A DNA stretch of 64,000 nt from an uncultured Dokdonella sp. (lineage in GTDB: Bacteria; Pseudomonadota; Gammaproteobacteria; Xanthomonadales; Rhodanobacteraceae): the NCBI GenBank assembly GCA_934526015.1, contig CAKSZY010000011.1, positions 1 through 64,000 of the forward strand. The letters are read 5' to 3'. Shown here in pieces: positions 27,288-35,805 of this stretch (its first letter is position 1; the number at the start of each line of letters is the position of its first letter). The notes beneath the pieces were generated by a model, which saw nothing but the letters and a program-made list of their open reading frames with translations, was not told the DNA's origin and made no database searches. The translations under genes and the position numbers were made by a program.

Positions 27288-29684
27288 TCAGGCCGGTACC
27301 GCGGGCTTCGGGTTGCGGGCGTCGCCGCCCAGTTCCTTCAGCTTGGACATGATTGCCTGCCAGGCGCGATCGATGAAGTTGGCCGGTTCGGGCTTGTGCA
27401 GGCGGACCTGCCCGCGCACGAGATCCTTGGCCAGGTCTTCCATCGAACGCTCGTCGGTGCGCGCTCCGCGCTGGTTGACGAACAGGCAGCGGCCGGTAAG
27501 CGTCGAGAACCAGGCGAGCTTGCGCCGCACCGTCTCGCCCTGCTGGTTGGTGACGAACTCGAACCAGGTTCCGAACGGCAGCGTGCGGATGTGCTCGAGC
27601 ATCTTGCGTTCCTCGGGATCGAGCGTCGAGGGCGGCTTGGCGGAGTCGTCGGTGGCGGTGGATTCGCCGCCGAGGCGCGGCTTGCTCTTCAGGGCCTGGG
27701 CGACTTCGGCTTCGCTCGCCTCGGCACTGTGCTTGCTCGATTCGAACAGTTCGCCGACGACATGCTCGACTTCGTCGCTGTGCAGGCCGACCTGGGCGAG
27801 GCCGGTGCGGACCTCTTCGCGCAGGGTGGAGTCGATCGGTGCCGGCTTGCCGGTTTCGGCATCGTGGTCGCCGATGCGCATGAGCTGGTCGGCGACGGCG
27901 AGCCGACGCCGGTAATTCGGGCTGTCCTCGCCCTGGCGCAGGATGGTCAGCGCAAGCACGTCGGTCCAGGCCTGCTCGAGCACGGTGCGCACGGCCGGCG
28001 CCGGCGTACGGCGCTTGATCAGGCGCGCCACTGCCGTGGTCGCGCGTCCGCGCGCGAGGTCGAGTTTCTCGCGGCCCTTGGCGGCATCGACGTGACGGCG
28101 CTCGGCCACTTCGGCGCGCTTGCCGAGCTGGCCCATGTGCCGGCTGAGGTCGCCGAGCATGTCCTCGATCAGCGACAGGTTGCCGTCGAACTCGTGCGAG
28201 ACGCGATCGACCAGCGAAGTCATCTTGTCGACGAAGCCGCGATCGGGATCGTCGTCGTCGAGCCAGAGCACGCTGGCCTCGGCGATGCTGTTGAGCAGCA
28301 GGCGCGCCGGATGGTTGCGCTGGGCAAAGAAGTTCTTGTCGCCGAGCGCGGTGCGCAACACCGGCACCTGCAGCTTGGCCATCAGGTCGCGCGTCGCGCT
28401 GCGTCCGGAGAGGTTCTGGCCGATGTAGTCGAACAGCATGCCGACGAGGTCGATCGTGTCGGAATCCTCGAGCGCGAGCACGGCGGCCTGACCCTGCGGA
28501 CTGCGCTCGCGCAGGCGGTTGAGCAGGTCCTGCTTGAGGTGACCGATGCTGCGCGGAACTGGGCGACCTTCCTTCTGCGTCGTGCCGGCGGGTTTGGCCT
28601 GCAGGCTGCTCAACACCGACTGCAGGTCGTCGCGCGTCGCCAGATAGCTCGATGCCGGGGCCGCAGCGTTGTCGCCGAGTGCATTGCGTCGATCGGCCAG
28701 CAGGCCGCGCAGGGCGGAAAACAGGTTGGCATCGGCCGCGCTGTCGGCCGCGGCCATCGGCGGCGTCTGAGCGCGTGCGCCGGCCGGCGCCGCGGCCGGA
28801 GTGGTGCCCGGCATGGCGGCGCCGGCGCGTGCGGCGGCCGCGGGTGCCGCGCCTGCGGTCGCCGGCGTGACCGGCGCGTGCTCGTCGGTGGCTTCCGGCT
28901 TCTGCCCGGCGGCCGCGGCATCGTTCGCATGCGCGCCACCGCTGTCGTGGCCGCCGCCACGGCGCACGCGGTACTGCAGGTGCGGCAGCACGCGCTGTTC
29001 GGCGAGATAGTTGTTGATGAGGTCGTAGAAGGTGCCGATCGACGCCATCACCGTGCGGTCGAAGGTCTGGAACACGACAATGCGTTCGTTGGTGCCGAGG
29101 TCGAACTCCTGCTGCGCGTAGCGCACGGCTTCGGCCAGCGACAGCGGTCCGAGCGGAACCTGTTCGAGCTCGAAGGCCGGCTGGCCGGCGATCACGCCGA
29201 AGCGATGACCGAGCTCGTGCAGGGCCTGGCTGTGGCGGATCTCCGCCTTGTTGGCGATGTCCTGCATCGCCAGCGACAGCTCGAGGTCGGCCGATTCGAC
29301 CAGTTCGAGCTTGAGGCTGCCGCCGGAAGCGCCGGCGGCGGCGTTGCGCCGCGAGCGGGCATCGACGTCGTCGAATCGCGTGATGGTCGACTCGACATGG
29401 GCGAGGAAGCGCGGCACGCCGTCGGCGCGGCGGCGCTTCAGCTCGCGGATCGCCTCCATCATGCGCGACTGCTGCTCGTTGCTGCGCGCGCGATCGGCCT
29501 GCTTGAACAGGTTCTGCTCGACTTCATCGAACATGAGGCTGAGGGTGGGCTCGAACCAGGCCGTGCGTTCGACCATTCCCTCGAGCACGCGGCGGACGCG
29601 CGGCGGCAGCTCGCGCTCGGCGAGGCGGGCGACGCGCGCCGGACCCCGCGCGGGCTCGCCCGCAGGCTTCTTCGGTGGATTCAC
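27288..29684 (-). CDS. DUF1631 family protein
   Basis: 798 residues, mostly helical and cytoplasmic; no membrane segment. The N-terminal part (RVLEGMVERTAWFEPTLSLM, about 32-75) and central part (SATRDLMAKLQVPVLRTALG) are family hallmarks, separated by an Ala/Pro-rich low-complexity stretch of about 80 residues (about 240-320). The C-terminal 100 residues (LPFGTWFEFVTNQQGETVRR, then KLAWFSTLTGRCLFVNQRG) read like a PilZ-type barrel. The family is sometimes labelled thymidine phosphorylase, which the sequence does not support. It is co-transcribed with a PilZ protein, suggesting a c-di-GMP-linked role. Confidence 0.85.
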   Translation of the reverse strand: MNPPKKPAGEPARGPARVARLAERELPPRVRRVLEGMVERTAWFEPTLSLMFDEVEQNLFKQADRARSNEQQSRMMEAIRELKRRRADGVPRFLAHVESTITRFDDVDARSRRNAAAGASGGSLKLELVESADLELSLAMQDIANKAEIRHSQALHELGHRFGVIAGQPAFELEQVPLGPLSLAEAVRYAQQEFDLGTNERIVVFQTFDRTVMASIGTFYDLINNYLAEQRVLPHLQYRVRRGGGHDSGGAHANDAAAAGQKPEATDEHAPVTPATAGAAPAAAARAGAAMPGTTPAAAPAGARAQTPPMAAADSAADANLFSALRGLLADRRNALGDNAAAPASSYLATRDDLQSVLSSLQAKPAGTTQKEGRPVPRSIGHLKQDLLNRLRERSPQGQAAVLALEDSDTIDLVGMLFDYIGQNLSGRSATRDLMAKLQVPVLRTALGDKNFFAQRNHPARLLLNSIAEASVLWLDDDDPDRGFVDKMTSLVDRVSHEFDGNLSLIEDMLGDLSRHMGQLGKRAEVAERRHVDAAKGREKLDLARGRATTAVARLIKRRTPAPAVRTVLEQAWTDVLALTILRQGEDSPNYRRRLAVADQLMRIGDHDAETGKPAPIDSTLREEVRTGLAQVGLHSDEVEHVVGELFESSKHSAEASEAEVAQALKSKPRLGGESTATDDSAKPPSTLDPEERKMLEHIRTLPFGTWFEFVTNQQGETVRRKLAWFSTLTGRCLFVNQRGARTDERSMEDLAKDLVRGQVRLHKPEPANFIDRAWQAIMSKLKELGGDARNPKPAVPA

Positions 29685-29753
29685 GGCATCTCCCTGTCCT
29701 CAGCCGTCCCCGCATTCTTGCATGCCGGGACGGCGCAGGACAGGTGTGCCGGC

Positions 29754-31556
29754 TCAGCGTGGCGCCCAGACCAGTTCGAGGTGGCCGGCCCGGCCCGGCG
29801 TGTTGTAGCCGCGCGCGAGCTCGTATTCGCGGTCGCCGATGTTTTCGAGGCGTGCCACCGCGCGCCAGTCGGCGCTCATCTGCCAGCTCGCGCGAAGGTT
29901 AAACAATGTGTACCCGGGCAGTTCGATGCCGCCGACGTCGGCGCGCTTGCCGGACACGAGTACCTCGGCGCCGGCGCTGAGCGCATCGCCGAAGCGGCGC
30001 TCGACGGTCGCCGCGAGCTTCTGTCCGGGCCGTCGCAGCAACGGCGTGCCGGAGCTTTCGTTGCGGGCGTCCTGCCAGGTGAAGCCGGCGCCGAACTGCC
30101 AGGCACCGGCGCGACCGTCGTAGCGCACTTCGCTGCCGCGGATTTTCGCGCGCGCGATGTTCTCGGCCTGGAAGTCGACGCCGGTGAAGCTGATCAGGTC
30201 GCGGACGCGGGTCAGGTAGGCGCTGATGCGGAGCTGGTGGCCTTCCGCCGGGCTGAAATCGACACCGAGTTCGCTGCTGCGCGAGGTTTCCGGCCGCAGG
30301 TCCGGATTGCCGGCGAACAGGCCGCCGAAGCCCGGCGAGTACTGCTCGTTGAGACTCGGCCCGCGGAAACCCTGGCCGTGGCTGGCACGCACGCGCAGCG
30401 CGTCGGAGAAGCGCCAGCCGAGCGCCGCCGAGCCGGTGTCCTGGCCATGCCATTCGCTGTTGTCGTCGTGACGGATGGCGAGTTCGCCGTCGAGCGCACC
30501 GAAGCTGCCGCGCCAGCCGGCGTACAGGCCGGTATCGTCGCGCGACTCGCGATAGACCGGCAGATTGGCGAAGGTGTCGCGGTTCTCGCCGCGTTCGCGC
30601 AGGTGGTCGACGCCGACCGTCAGCAGCTGGCGCTCGCCGAGGGCGAGATTGCCCTGCCAGGTGAAGCTCGTGCGGCGCGATGCGTAGGCGGTGAAGTAGA
30701 CCGGCGTCTCGTAGTCCTCGCGCGCATTGCCGGCGCTGAGTCGATGCGTCCAGCGTGCGCCGATCGGACCTTCGAGGGCGACGACGGCCGCCTGCTGGGT
30801 GAAGTCGGATTCGCCGCCGGCGAACTCGACATCGCCTTCGCTGCGCACGAGCTTCGCGGTCAGCGCCTGCGTGCCGACGCGCACGTCGCCGCTCGCGGTC
30901 AGGTGACGGTTGTCGAAGCCGTGGTCTTTCGGCTCGTAACCGAAGCCGTTCTCGTTCTGGCTCGGGAAGCCGTCGACGTCGCGCCGGCCGACCTGCACGC
31001 TGAAGCCGCCCTGGTCGCCGCGATGGCCGATGCCGACGTTCGCGCTGGCGTCGCCATAGGTGCCGTAGCCGATCGAGACGCGTGGCCCGTCGAGCCGGCG
31101 CGTGAAGATCTGCACGACGCCGCCGATCGCATCGGAGCCCCAGAAGCTCGCGCGCGGACCGCGCACGATCTCGATGCGCTCGATGGTGTCGAGCGGCAGC
31201 GTTTCCCAGGTGAACACGCTGGTGCCGAGCGCGGCGACGCGCACGCCGTCGACGAGCACGAGCACGTGGTTGTTGTTGCTGCCACGCAGGAACAGCGAGG
31301 TCTGGCTGCCGGGTCCGCCGGTGCGGGCGATGTCGACGCCGGCCTGCAAGCGCAGCAGGTCGGCGAGTTCATGCGTGCCGCTGGCATCGATGTCGGCACG
31401 GGTGATGACGCTGACGTCGGCAAGGGTGTCGTCGATCGTCGACGGTGTGCGCGAGGCGGTGACGACGACCTCGGGCTGCACGGTCGCCTCGTCGGCAAGG
31501 GCAGGGGAAGCGAGCACGGCGAGGACGCCGGCACGCAGGAGCTGGATTCGGATCAT
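29754..31556 (-). CDS. btuB: TonB-dependent vitamin B12 receptor
   Basis: 600 residues: signal peptide (about 1-21), TonB box EVVVTAS, plug domain (ITRADIDASGTHELADLLRL to GSDAIGGVVQIFTRRL, about 45-155) and a 22-strand barrel to the C-terminal aromatic-rich strand (GHLELVWAPR). It imports cobalamin across the outer membrane with TonB energy. The cobalamin riboswitch and Shine-Dalgarno hairpin upstream make the substrate assignment strong. The start MIRIQLLRAG has GGAG 11 bases upstream; the longer frame would read through the riboswitch. Confidence 0.94.
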   Translation of the reverse strand: MIRIQLLRAGVLAVLASPALADEATVQPEVVVTASRTPSTIDDTLADVSVITRADIDASGTHELADLLRLQAGVDIARTGGPGSQTSLFLRGSNNNHVLVLVDGVRVAALGTSVFTWETLPLDTIERIEIVRGPRASFWGSDAIGGVVQIFTRRLDGPRVSIGYGTYGDASANVGIGHRGDQGGFSVQVGRRDVDGFPSQNENGFGYEPKDHGFDNRHLTASGDVRVGTQALTAKLVRSEGDVEFAGGESDFTQQAAVVALEGPIGARWTHRLSAGNAREDYETPVYFTAYASRRTSFTWQGNLALGERQLLTVGVDHLRERGENRDTFANLPVYRESRDDTGLYAGWRGSFGALDGELAIRHDDNSEWHGQDTGSAALGWRFSDALRVRASHGQGFRGPSLNEQYSPGFGGLFAGNPDLRPETSRSSELGVDFSPAEGHQLRISAYLTRVRDLISFTGVDFQAENIARAKIRGSEVRYDGRAGAWQFGAGFTWQDARNESSGTPLLRRPGQKLAATVERRFGDALSAGAEVLVSGKRADVGGIELPGYTLFNLRASWQMSADWRAVARLENIGDREYELARGYNTPGRAGHLELVWAPR

Positions 31557-31564
31557 GGGGGAAG

Positions 31565-31612
31565 GTTCTCCGTTGCGCACACCCGCGAAACCAGTCGCGC
31601 GCACGGAGGAAC
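31565..31612 (-). promoter_or_regulatory. Shine-Dalgarno-sequestering hairpin of the btuB riboswitch
   Basis: Bases 31565-31578 pair with 31599-31612 in 13 pairs with two single-base bulges. The GGAG used by btuB (31568-31571 on the minus strand) is inside the stem, so it would be blocked when the hairpin forms. This fits translational control by cobalamin. Confidence 0.65.
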
Positions 31613-31687
31613 GAATACGGAGGCAGGGGCATCCGTGATCCGCCCGTTGCCCGCCGCAACGCTGGAGCCATGAATGCCCGAAGGCAT

Positions 31688-31862
31688 TCGCCACAGGCCG
31701 GTCTCCGGGCTTGCAAGCGATGCGGATGCATCGGCCGCGTCGCCTTCCCGTGCGTGCACAGTGGCGTTTCGACGCGACCTTGGCTTGCCTACCGTTGCGG
31801 GGGCAGCGTTGGCTTCGGACCAACTTCCCGTTTCACCCGGCCTCGCGGCCAGGCACCTGTGG
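31688..31862 (-). ncRNA. Cobalamin (B12) riboswitch aptamer
   Basis: On the minus strand the order is GGTGCCTGGCC...GGGTGAAACGGGAA, GCTGCCCCCGCAACGGTA, GGGAAGGCG and the B12-box region AAGCCCGGAGACCGGCC before a closing stem CCTGTGG/CCACAGG. All conserved core words of the class are present. The 5' end coincides with the start site predicted from the promoter at 31870-31899. It precedes btuB by 131 nt. The rest of the 31557-31923 gap holds only this regulatory unit. Confidence 0.93.
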
Positions 31863-31869
31863 AGTGCGC

Positions 31870-31899
31870 AGTGTAGGCGGCGCGGCATGGTCGCAGCAA
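31870..31899 (-). promoter_or_regulatory. Promoter of the btuB leader
   Basis: -35 TTGCTG (31894-31899), 18-base spacer and -10 TACACT (31870-31875) on the minus strand. Transcription would start near 31863, right at the 5' edge of the riboswitch. Confidence 0.6.
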
Positions 31900-31923
31900 G
31901 GAGCCCATGCAGTGCGCCGTGCG

Positions 31924-32112
31924 TCAGTCGCGATCGCTGCGCGTGTCGACGTCGACGAGGTTGCCCTCGGCGTCGACGCGCAGGCGGATCTCGATCGGCC
32001 GGCAGCAGACCGCGCAATCCTCGACGTAGGCCTGCGCACCGGCCGAGGTGTCGACCGAGGTCTCGAAGGCCTCGCCGCAATACGGACAATGGATGACGAC
32101 GAATTCGATCAT
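31924..32112 (-). CDS. CPXCG motif-containing cysteine-rich protein
   Basis: 62 residues. CPYCGEAFETSVD near the N-terminus and EDCAVCCRPIEIRLRVD in the middle give two Cys pairs that should bind zinc in a rubredoxin-like fold. The family is widespread in gammaproteobacteria and uncharacterised. Its start overlaps the hemW stop (ATGA), so it is translated with hemW. Confidence 0.88.
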   Translation of the reverse strand: MIEFVVIHCPYCGEAFETSVDTSAGAQAYVEDCAVCCRPIEIRLRVDAEGNLVDVDTRSDRD

Positions 32113-33272
32113 GCGGGCAGGAACAGGGCGATCAGGTCGTTGAGGAAACGCTGGCCGTCGGCACTCGGGCACAGGCGGTCGCCGGCATCGGCCAGCCAGC
32201 CGCGTCGCCGGGCTTCCGCGAGCGGTGCGGCGACAGATTCGGCAGCCAGGCCGGTACGCTGCGTGAACAGCGCCAGCGGCACGCCTTCGACGAGGCGCAG
32301 CGCATTCATCATGAACTCGAACGGCAGGTCGATGGCGGTGACGGCGGCACTGCCGGCGATGCGGCGCGGACCGGCGGCGTGCTCGAGCCAGGCGCGCGGC
32401 GTGCGCTGCTTGGAACGCCGGTGGATCGTGCCGGTGGCGGCATCGCTGAGCTTGCCGTGCGCGCCGGCGCCGATGCCGAGGTAATCGCCGAAGGTCCAGT
32501 AGTTGAGGTTGTGCACGGAGCGCCGGTCGCCGCGTGCGTAGGCCGACACCTCGTACTGCACGTAGCCGCAAGCGGCGAGCAGGGCCTGGCCGTGCTCCTG
32601 CATGTCCCAGGCGCTGTCGCTGTCGGGCAACGGCGGCGGCTTTGCCGCGAACAGGGTGTTCGGTTCGAGGGTGAGCTGGTAGTGCGAGACATGCTCGGGA
32701 GCGAGCGCGATCGCGCGATCGAGGTCGCCGAGGGCGCCGCCGAGGTCCTGGCGCGGCAGCGCGTACATGAGGTCGAGATTGATGTTGTCGAAGCCGGCCG
32801 CGCGTGCCGCGGCAAAGGCGCGCACGGCTTCGTCCGCCGAGTGGATGCGGCCGAGCGCCGCAAGCATGGCGTCGTCGAAGCTCTGCACGCCGAAGCTGAT
32901 GCGGTTGACGCCGGCCGCGCGATAGCCGTCGAAGCGACCGTGTTCGACCGTGCCGGGATTCGTCTCGAGGGTGATCTCGGCCGCGGGCTCGAACGCGAGC
33001 CGTGCGGCGACGCCGTCGAGGATGCGGCCGATCGCGGCGGGCGTGAACAGGCTCGGCGTGCCGCCGCCGAAGAACACGCTGGCGAGCGGCCGGCGCGCGG
33101 CAGCGCCGAAGTCGGCGAGGTCATGCTCGAGGTCGGCCAGCAAGGCGTCGACATAGGCGTCCTGCGGAATGCCGTCGCGCACCGCGTGCGAGTTGAAGTC
33201 GCAGTACGGACATTTCTTCACGCACCACGGGATGTGGATGTACAGCGACAACGGTGGCGGGGTTGACGGCAT
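32109..33272 (-). CDS. hemW: Radical SAM heme chaperone HemW
   Basis: 387 residues. The radical SAM cluster motif CxxxCxxC is at CVKKCPYC (about 17-24), followed by the typical FGGGTPSLF, ETNPGTVEHGRFDGYRAAG and NRISFGVQSFDDAMLAALGR segments and a C-terminal HemN-like domain. HemW delivers heme to respiratory enzymes and is not a coproporphyrinogen oxidase despite frequent annotation. The usual upstream neighbour rdgB is 1.5 kb away, separated by two divergently oriented genes. The downstream CPXCG gene overlaps by 4 bp. Confidence 0.94.
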   Translation of the reverse strand: MPSTPPPLSLYIHIPWCVKKCPYCDFNSHAVRDGIPQDAYVDALLADLEHDLADFGAAARRPLASVFFGGGTPSLFTPAAIGRILDGVAARLAFEPAAEITLETNPGTVEHGRFDGYRAAGVNRISFGVQSFDDAMLAALGRIHSADEAVRAFAAARAAGFDNINLDLMYALPRQDLGGALGDLDRAIALAPEHVSHYQLTLEPNTLFAAKPPPLPDSDSAWDMQEHGQALLAACGYVQYEVSAYARGDRRSVHNLNYWTFGDYLGIGAGAHGKLSDAATGTIHRRSKQRTPRAWLEHAAGPRRIAGSAAVTAIDLPFEFMMNALRLVEGVPLALFTQRTGLAAESVAAPLAEARRRGWLADAGDRLCPSADGQRFLNDLIALFLPA

Positions 33273-33425
33273 CGGCCAAGTCTAGGCGGTATCCGGCCGC
33301 GTGCTCCAATCGAGGGTGCGCTCGCCGCGTCCGGGTTGCGGAGCGCACGGTGCAATCGCGGGATCTGAGATGCCGCCGTGAAGAATGCCCGCCGGCGCAC
33401 TTGCCACACGACATTCCGGGGACCC

Positions 33426-33953
33426 ATGGCTGAACTTCCTTCCGGGCGTCACATCGCCCTCGTCGCCACACCCTTGTTCACGCTGCTGGACGATTCGCTC
33501 AGGGAGAACGCCGTCATCACCCGTCTCCTGCGCATCGAGCGGGCCGAACACCTGCATCCATATGTGCACGTCGTTTACTTCGTCGCCATGGACGGCGCCC
33601 GGGTCGAGCAGACCGCTCCCGGTGGCCTGCCGGTGCCGGCCGGCCTGCAGCCGTACCCGAGCGGTTTCAGCCTGACCACGATCGCGGCCGAGCTGGCGAC
33701 CTGGCCGGAGCCGGACCGCGCGGCGTTCGCCGCCTACCTCGCTTCGGAACGCGTGCAGGCCTGGCTGCGGGCACTGCTTGACCAGGTCCGCGAGCGGTTG
33801 GCGTGGCTCGTCGATCAGGGTGGCTTCGAACACCACCTGCAGATGCTGATGTGGCTGGCGAAATGCCACCCGGCACAAACCGGCGAGACCGGCGATCCGC
33901 TATTCGACTTGCTGGAAGAACCGTACGACCCGAATGCGGCTGCACGCCGATGA
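33426..33953 (+). CDS. Protein of unknown function coupled to a deacetylase-like hydrolase
   Basis: 175 residues, no family recognised, no signal peptide or membrane segment. It has a soluble alpha/beta look with a hydrophobic core (HLHPYVHVVYFVAMDGARVE) and a helical C-terminal half rich in Trp, Leu and Arg. Third-base GC bias fits real coding sequence. The ATG at 33426 was chosen over one 16 codons earlier, where codon use is poor. Its stop overlaps the start of the next gene (ATGA), the strongest evidence that it is genuine and functionally linked. Confidence 0.65.
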   Translation: MAELPSGRHIALVATPLFTLLDDSLRENAVITRLLRIERAEHLHPYVHVVYFVAMDGARVEQTAPGGLPVPAGLQPYPSGFSLTTIAAELATWPEPDRAAFAAYLASERVQAWLRALLDQVRERLAWLVDQGGFEHHLQMLMWLAKCHPAQTGETGDPLFDLLEEPYDPNAAARR

Positions 33954-34795
33954 TCAAGGTCTACTTTTGCGCGGAGATGGTGGCCGATGCGCAGTCGTTT
34001 TCGCCGAGCGCCGGCAAGCCTCGCGAGGTCGTCGCCAGCTGGAGGCGGCGCTTTCCCGTGCTCGAGTTCGTCGAACCGGAGGCGGTCGGCTTCGACGAGT
34101 TCTGCCTTGCCCACGATGCGGACTACGTGCGCGGCGTGCTGGCGCTGCGCCGCTGCAACGGCTTCGGCAACCGCCTGCCGGAGGTGGCGCGGACCCTGTC
34201 GTGGACGAGTGGCGCGATGCTGTCGGCGGCGCGCGCCGCCCTGGTCGACGGCTGCGCGGTGGCGCCGGTGTCGGGATTCCATCATGCCTGTCACGCCGAG
34301 GGCGGCGGCTATTGCACCTTCAACGGCCTGATCATTGCCGCGCAGGTGCTGCGGCGTGAACGCGCGGTGGCCCGCGTCGGCATCCTCGATTTCGACCAGC
34401 ACTACGGCAACGGCACCAGCCAGATCATCCGCGAACTCGGGCTCGACTGGATCGAACACTATTCCGCCGGCGCCTGGTGGGATCAGGCGGAGCAGGCCGA
34501 GGACTTCCTTGCCGCGATCCCGAACCTGCTTGCGCGGTTCGCGGCCTGCGACGTGCTGCTCTACCAGGCCGGTGCCGACCCGCACCACCGCGACCCGCTC
34601 GGAGGATGGCTGACCACGGCGCAGTTGCGCATCCGTGACCGTCGCGTGTTCGAGACCTGCCGCGCGATGGATCTGCCGGTGGCGTGGAATCTGGCCGGGG
34701 GATACCAGACACCGCTGCGCAAGGTGCTCGACATCCATGACCACACCATGCTCGAGTGCCTTGCGGCCCGGGCCGCGCCCGATCCGCCGGGATGA
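33950..34795 (+). CDS. Histone deacetylase / acetoin-utilisation family zinc hydrolase
   Basis: 281 residues. Active-site segments are SGFHHACHAEGGGYCTFNGL (general-base His pair and substrate channel), LDFDQHYGNGT (zinc Asp and His) and QAGADPHHRDPLGG (second zinc Asp), all intact. The family removes acyl groups from lysine, polyamines or small molecules. At 281 residues it is shorter than classical AcuC and closer to the compact bacterial branch. The start overlaps the preceding unknown gene. Confidence 0.88.
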   Translation: MIKVYFCAEMVADAQSFSPSAGKPREVVASWRRRFPVLEFVEPEAVGFDEFCLAHDADYVRGVLALRRCNGFGNRLPEVARTLSWTSGAMLSAARAALVDGCAVAPVSGFHHACHAEGGGYCTFNGLIIAAQVLRRERAVARVGILDFDQHYGNGTSQIIRELGLDWIEHYSAGAWWDQAEQAEDFLAAIPNLLARFAACDVLLYQAGADPHHRDPLGGWLTTAQLRIRDRRVFETCRAMDLPVAWNLAGGYQTPLRKVLDIHDHTMLECLAARAAPDPPG

Positions 34796-34819
34796 AGCGG
34801 CGCAAGCGGCCGCCCGCGC

Positions 34820-35413
34820 TCAGTGCCCGCCTGCGAGCAGTTCGCGCAACCGGGTCAGCGCCAGCCCGCGATGGCTGATCGCGTTCTTCGCCGCCGGCTC
34901 CAGTTCGGCCGCGCTGAGGCCGCTGGCCGGATCGAGGAAGACCGGGTCGTAGCCGTGGCCACCGTCGCCGCGCGCAGATTCGAGGATGCGGCCGCGCCAG
35001 CGGCCCTCGGCGATCAGCGGCGCCGGATCGCCGGCGTGGCGCAGGAGGGCGAGCGTGCAATGGAAGTGCGCGCCGCGACGATCCGGAGGCGTGCCTTCGA
35101 GGGCGGCGAGCAGGCGGACGATGTTGGCCGCGCTGTCGCCGTGGGTGCCGGCATAGCGGGCCGAGAGCAGGCCCGGTGCGCCGTCTAGGGCGTCGACGCA
35201 GAGGCCGGAATCGTCGGCCAGCGCCGGCAGGCCGGAGGCGTGCGCGGCATGGCGGGCCTTGAGGATCGCGTTCTCGACGAAAGTCGCACCGGTTTCCTCG
35301 GCATCACCGATGCCGAGATCGGATTGCGCGACGAGTTCGACGCCGGCATCGGCGAGCAGATCGCGCAGTTCGGCCAGCTTGCCGCGGTTGCCGCTGGCGA
35401 GGACGAGCTTCAT
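34820..35413 (-). CDS. rdgB: XTP/dITP (non-canonical purine) pyrophosphatase
   Basis: 197 residues. Signature segments are VLASGNRGKLAELRDLL, LADDSGLCVDALDGAPGLLS, YAGTHGDSAANIVRLLAAL, GDGGHGYDPVFLDPASG and AKNAISHRGLAL. It removes ITP, dITP and XTP from nucleotide pools. The start ATG overlaps the stop of the VOC gene (ATGA), so it is translated with rph and the VOC gene. Confidence 0.96.
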   Translation of the reverse strand: MKLVLASGNRGKLAELRDLLADAGVELVAQSDLGIGDAEETGATFVENAILKARHAAHASGLPALADDSGLCVDALDGAPGLLSARYAGTHGDSAANIVRLLAALEGTPPDRRGAHFHCTLALLRHAGDPAPLIAEGRWRGRILESARGDGGHGYDPVFLDPASGLSAAELEPAAKNAISHRGLALTRLRELLAGGH

Positions 35414-35805
35414 GTCGCCGCCGGTCCGATCAGGTCCCAGCGGTTGCCGTAGAGGTCGCGGAACACGACGACGGTGCCGTAGGCCTCGCGGCGCGGCGCT
35501 TCTTCCACGCGCGCGCCGTGGGCGAGCAGGCGCGCATGGTCGCGGTCGAAATCGTCGGTGTGCAGGAAGAAGCCGACGCGACCGCCGTGCTGGTCGCCGA
35601 TGCGTGCGGCCTGGTCGGGCGTGTTCGCGCGGGCGAGCAGCAGGGCGAAGGCGGCATCCTCCGCCGGCGCGATGCGCAGCCAGCGCTTGCCGGCGCCGAG
35701 GTCGCTGTCTTCGAGGACGCGGAAGCCGAGTGCATCGCGATACCAGGCAGCCGCTTCGTCGTAGTCGCGAACGAGCAGGGCGATGCAGGCGACCCGCCGC
35801 GTCAT
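35410..35805 (-). CDS. VOC (glyoxalase/bleomycin resistance) superfamily protein
   Basis: 131 residues: two beta-alpha-beta-beta-beta modules typical of VOC enzymes ([20 protein letters not shown] at the start; [20 protein letters not shown] and [14 protein letters not shown] in the second half). A metal centre would use His/Glu-type residues across the modules; the reaction is unknown. The gene overlaps rph upstream and rdgB downstream by 4 bp each, so it is embedded in that operon. Confidence 0.88.
   Translation of the reverse strand: MTRRVACIALLVRDYDEAAAWYRDALGFRVLEDSDLGAGKRWLRIAPAEDAAFALLLARANTPDQAARIGDQHGGRVGFFLHTDDFDRDHARLLAHGARVEEAPRREAYGTVVVFRDLYGNRWDLIGPAAT

Noticed and set aside
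27129..31673. Open plus-strand frame of 1514 codons opposite DUF1631 and btuB
   Set aside because: It is the antisense shadow of two well-supported genes, lacks any family motif and runs through the intergenic gap. High GC suppresses stop codons in that frame.
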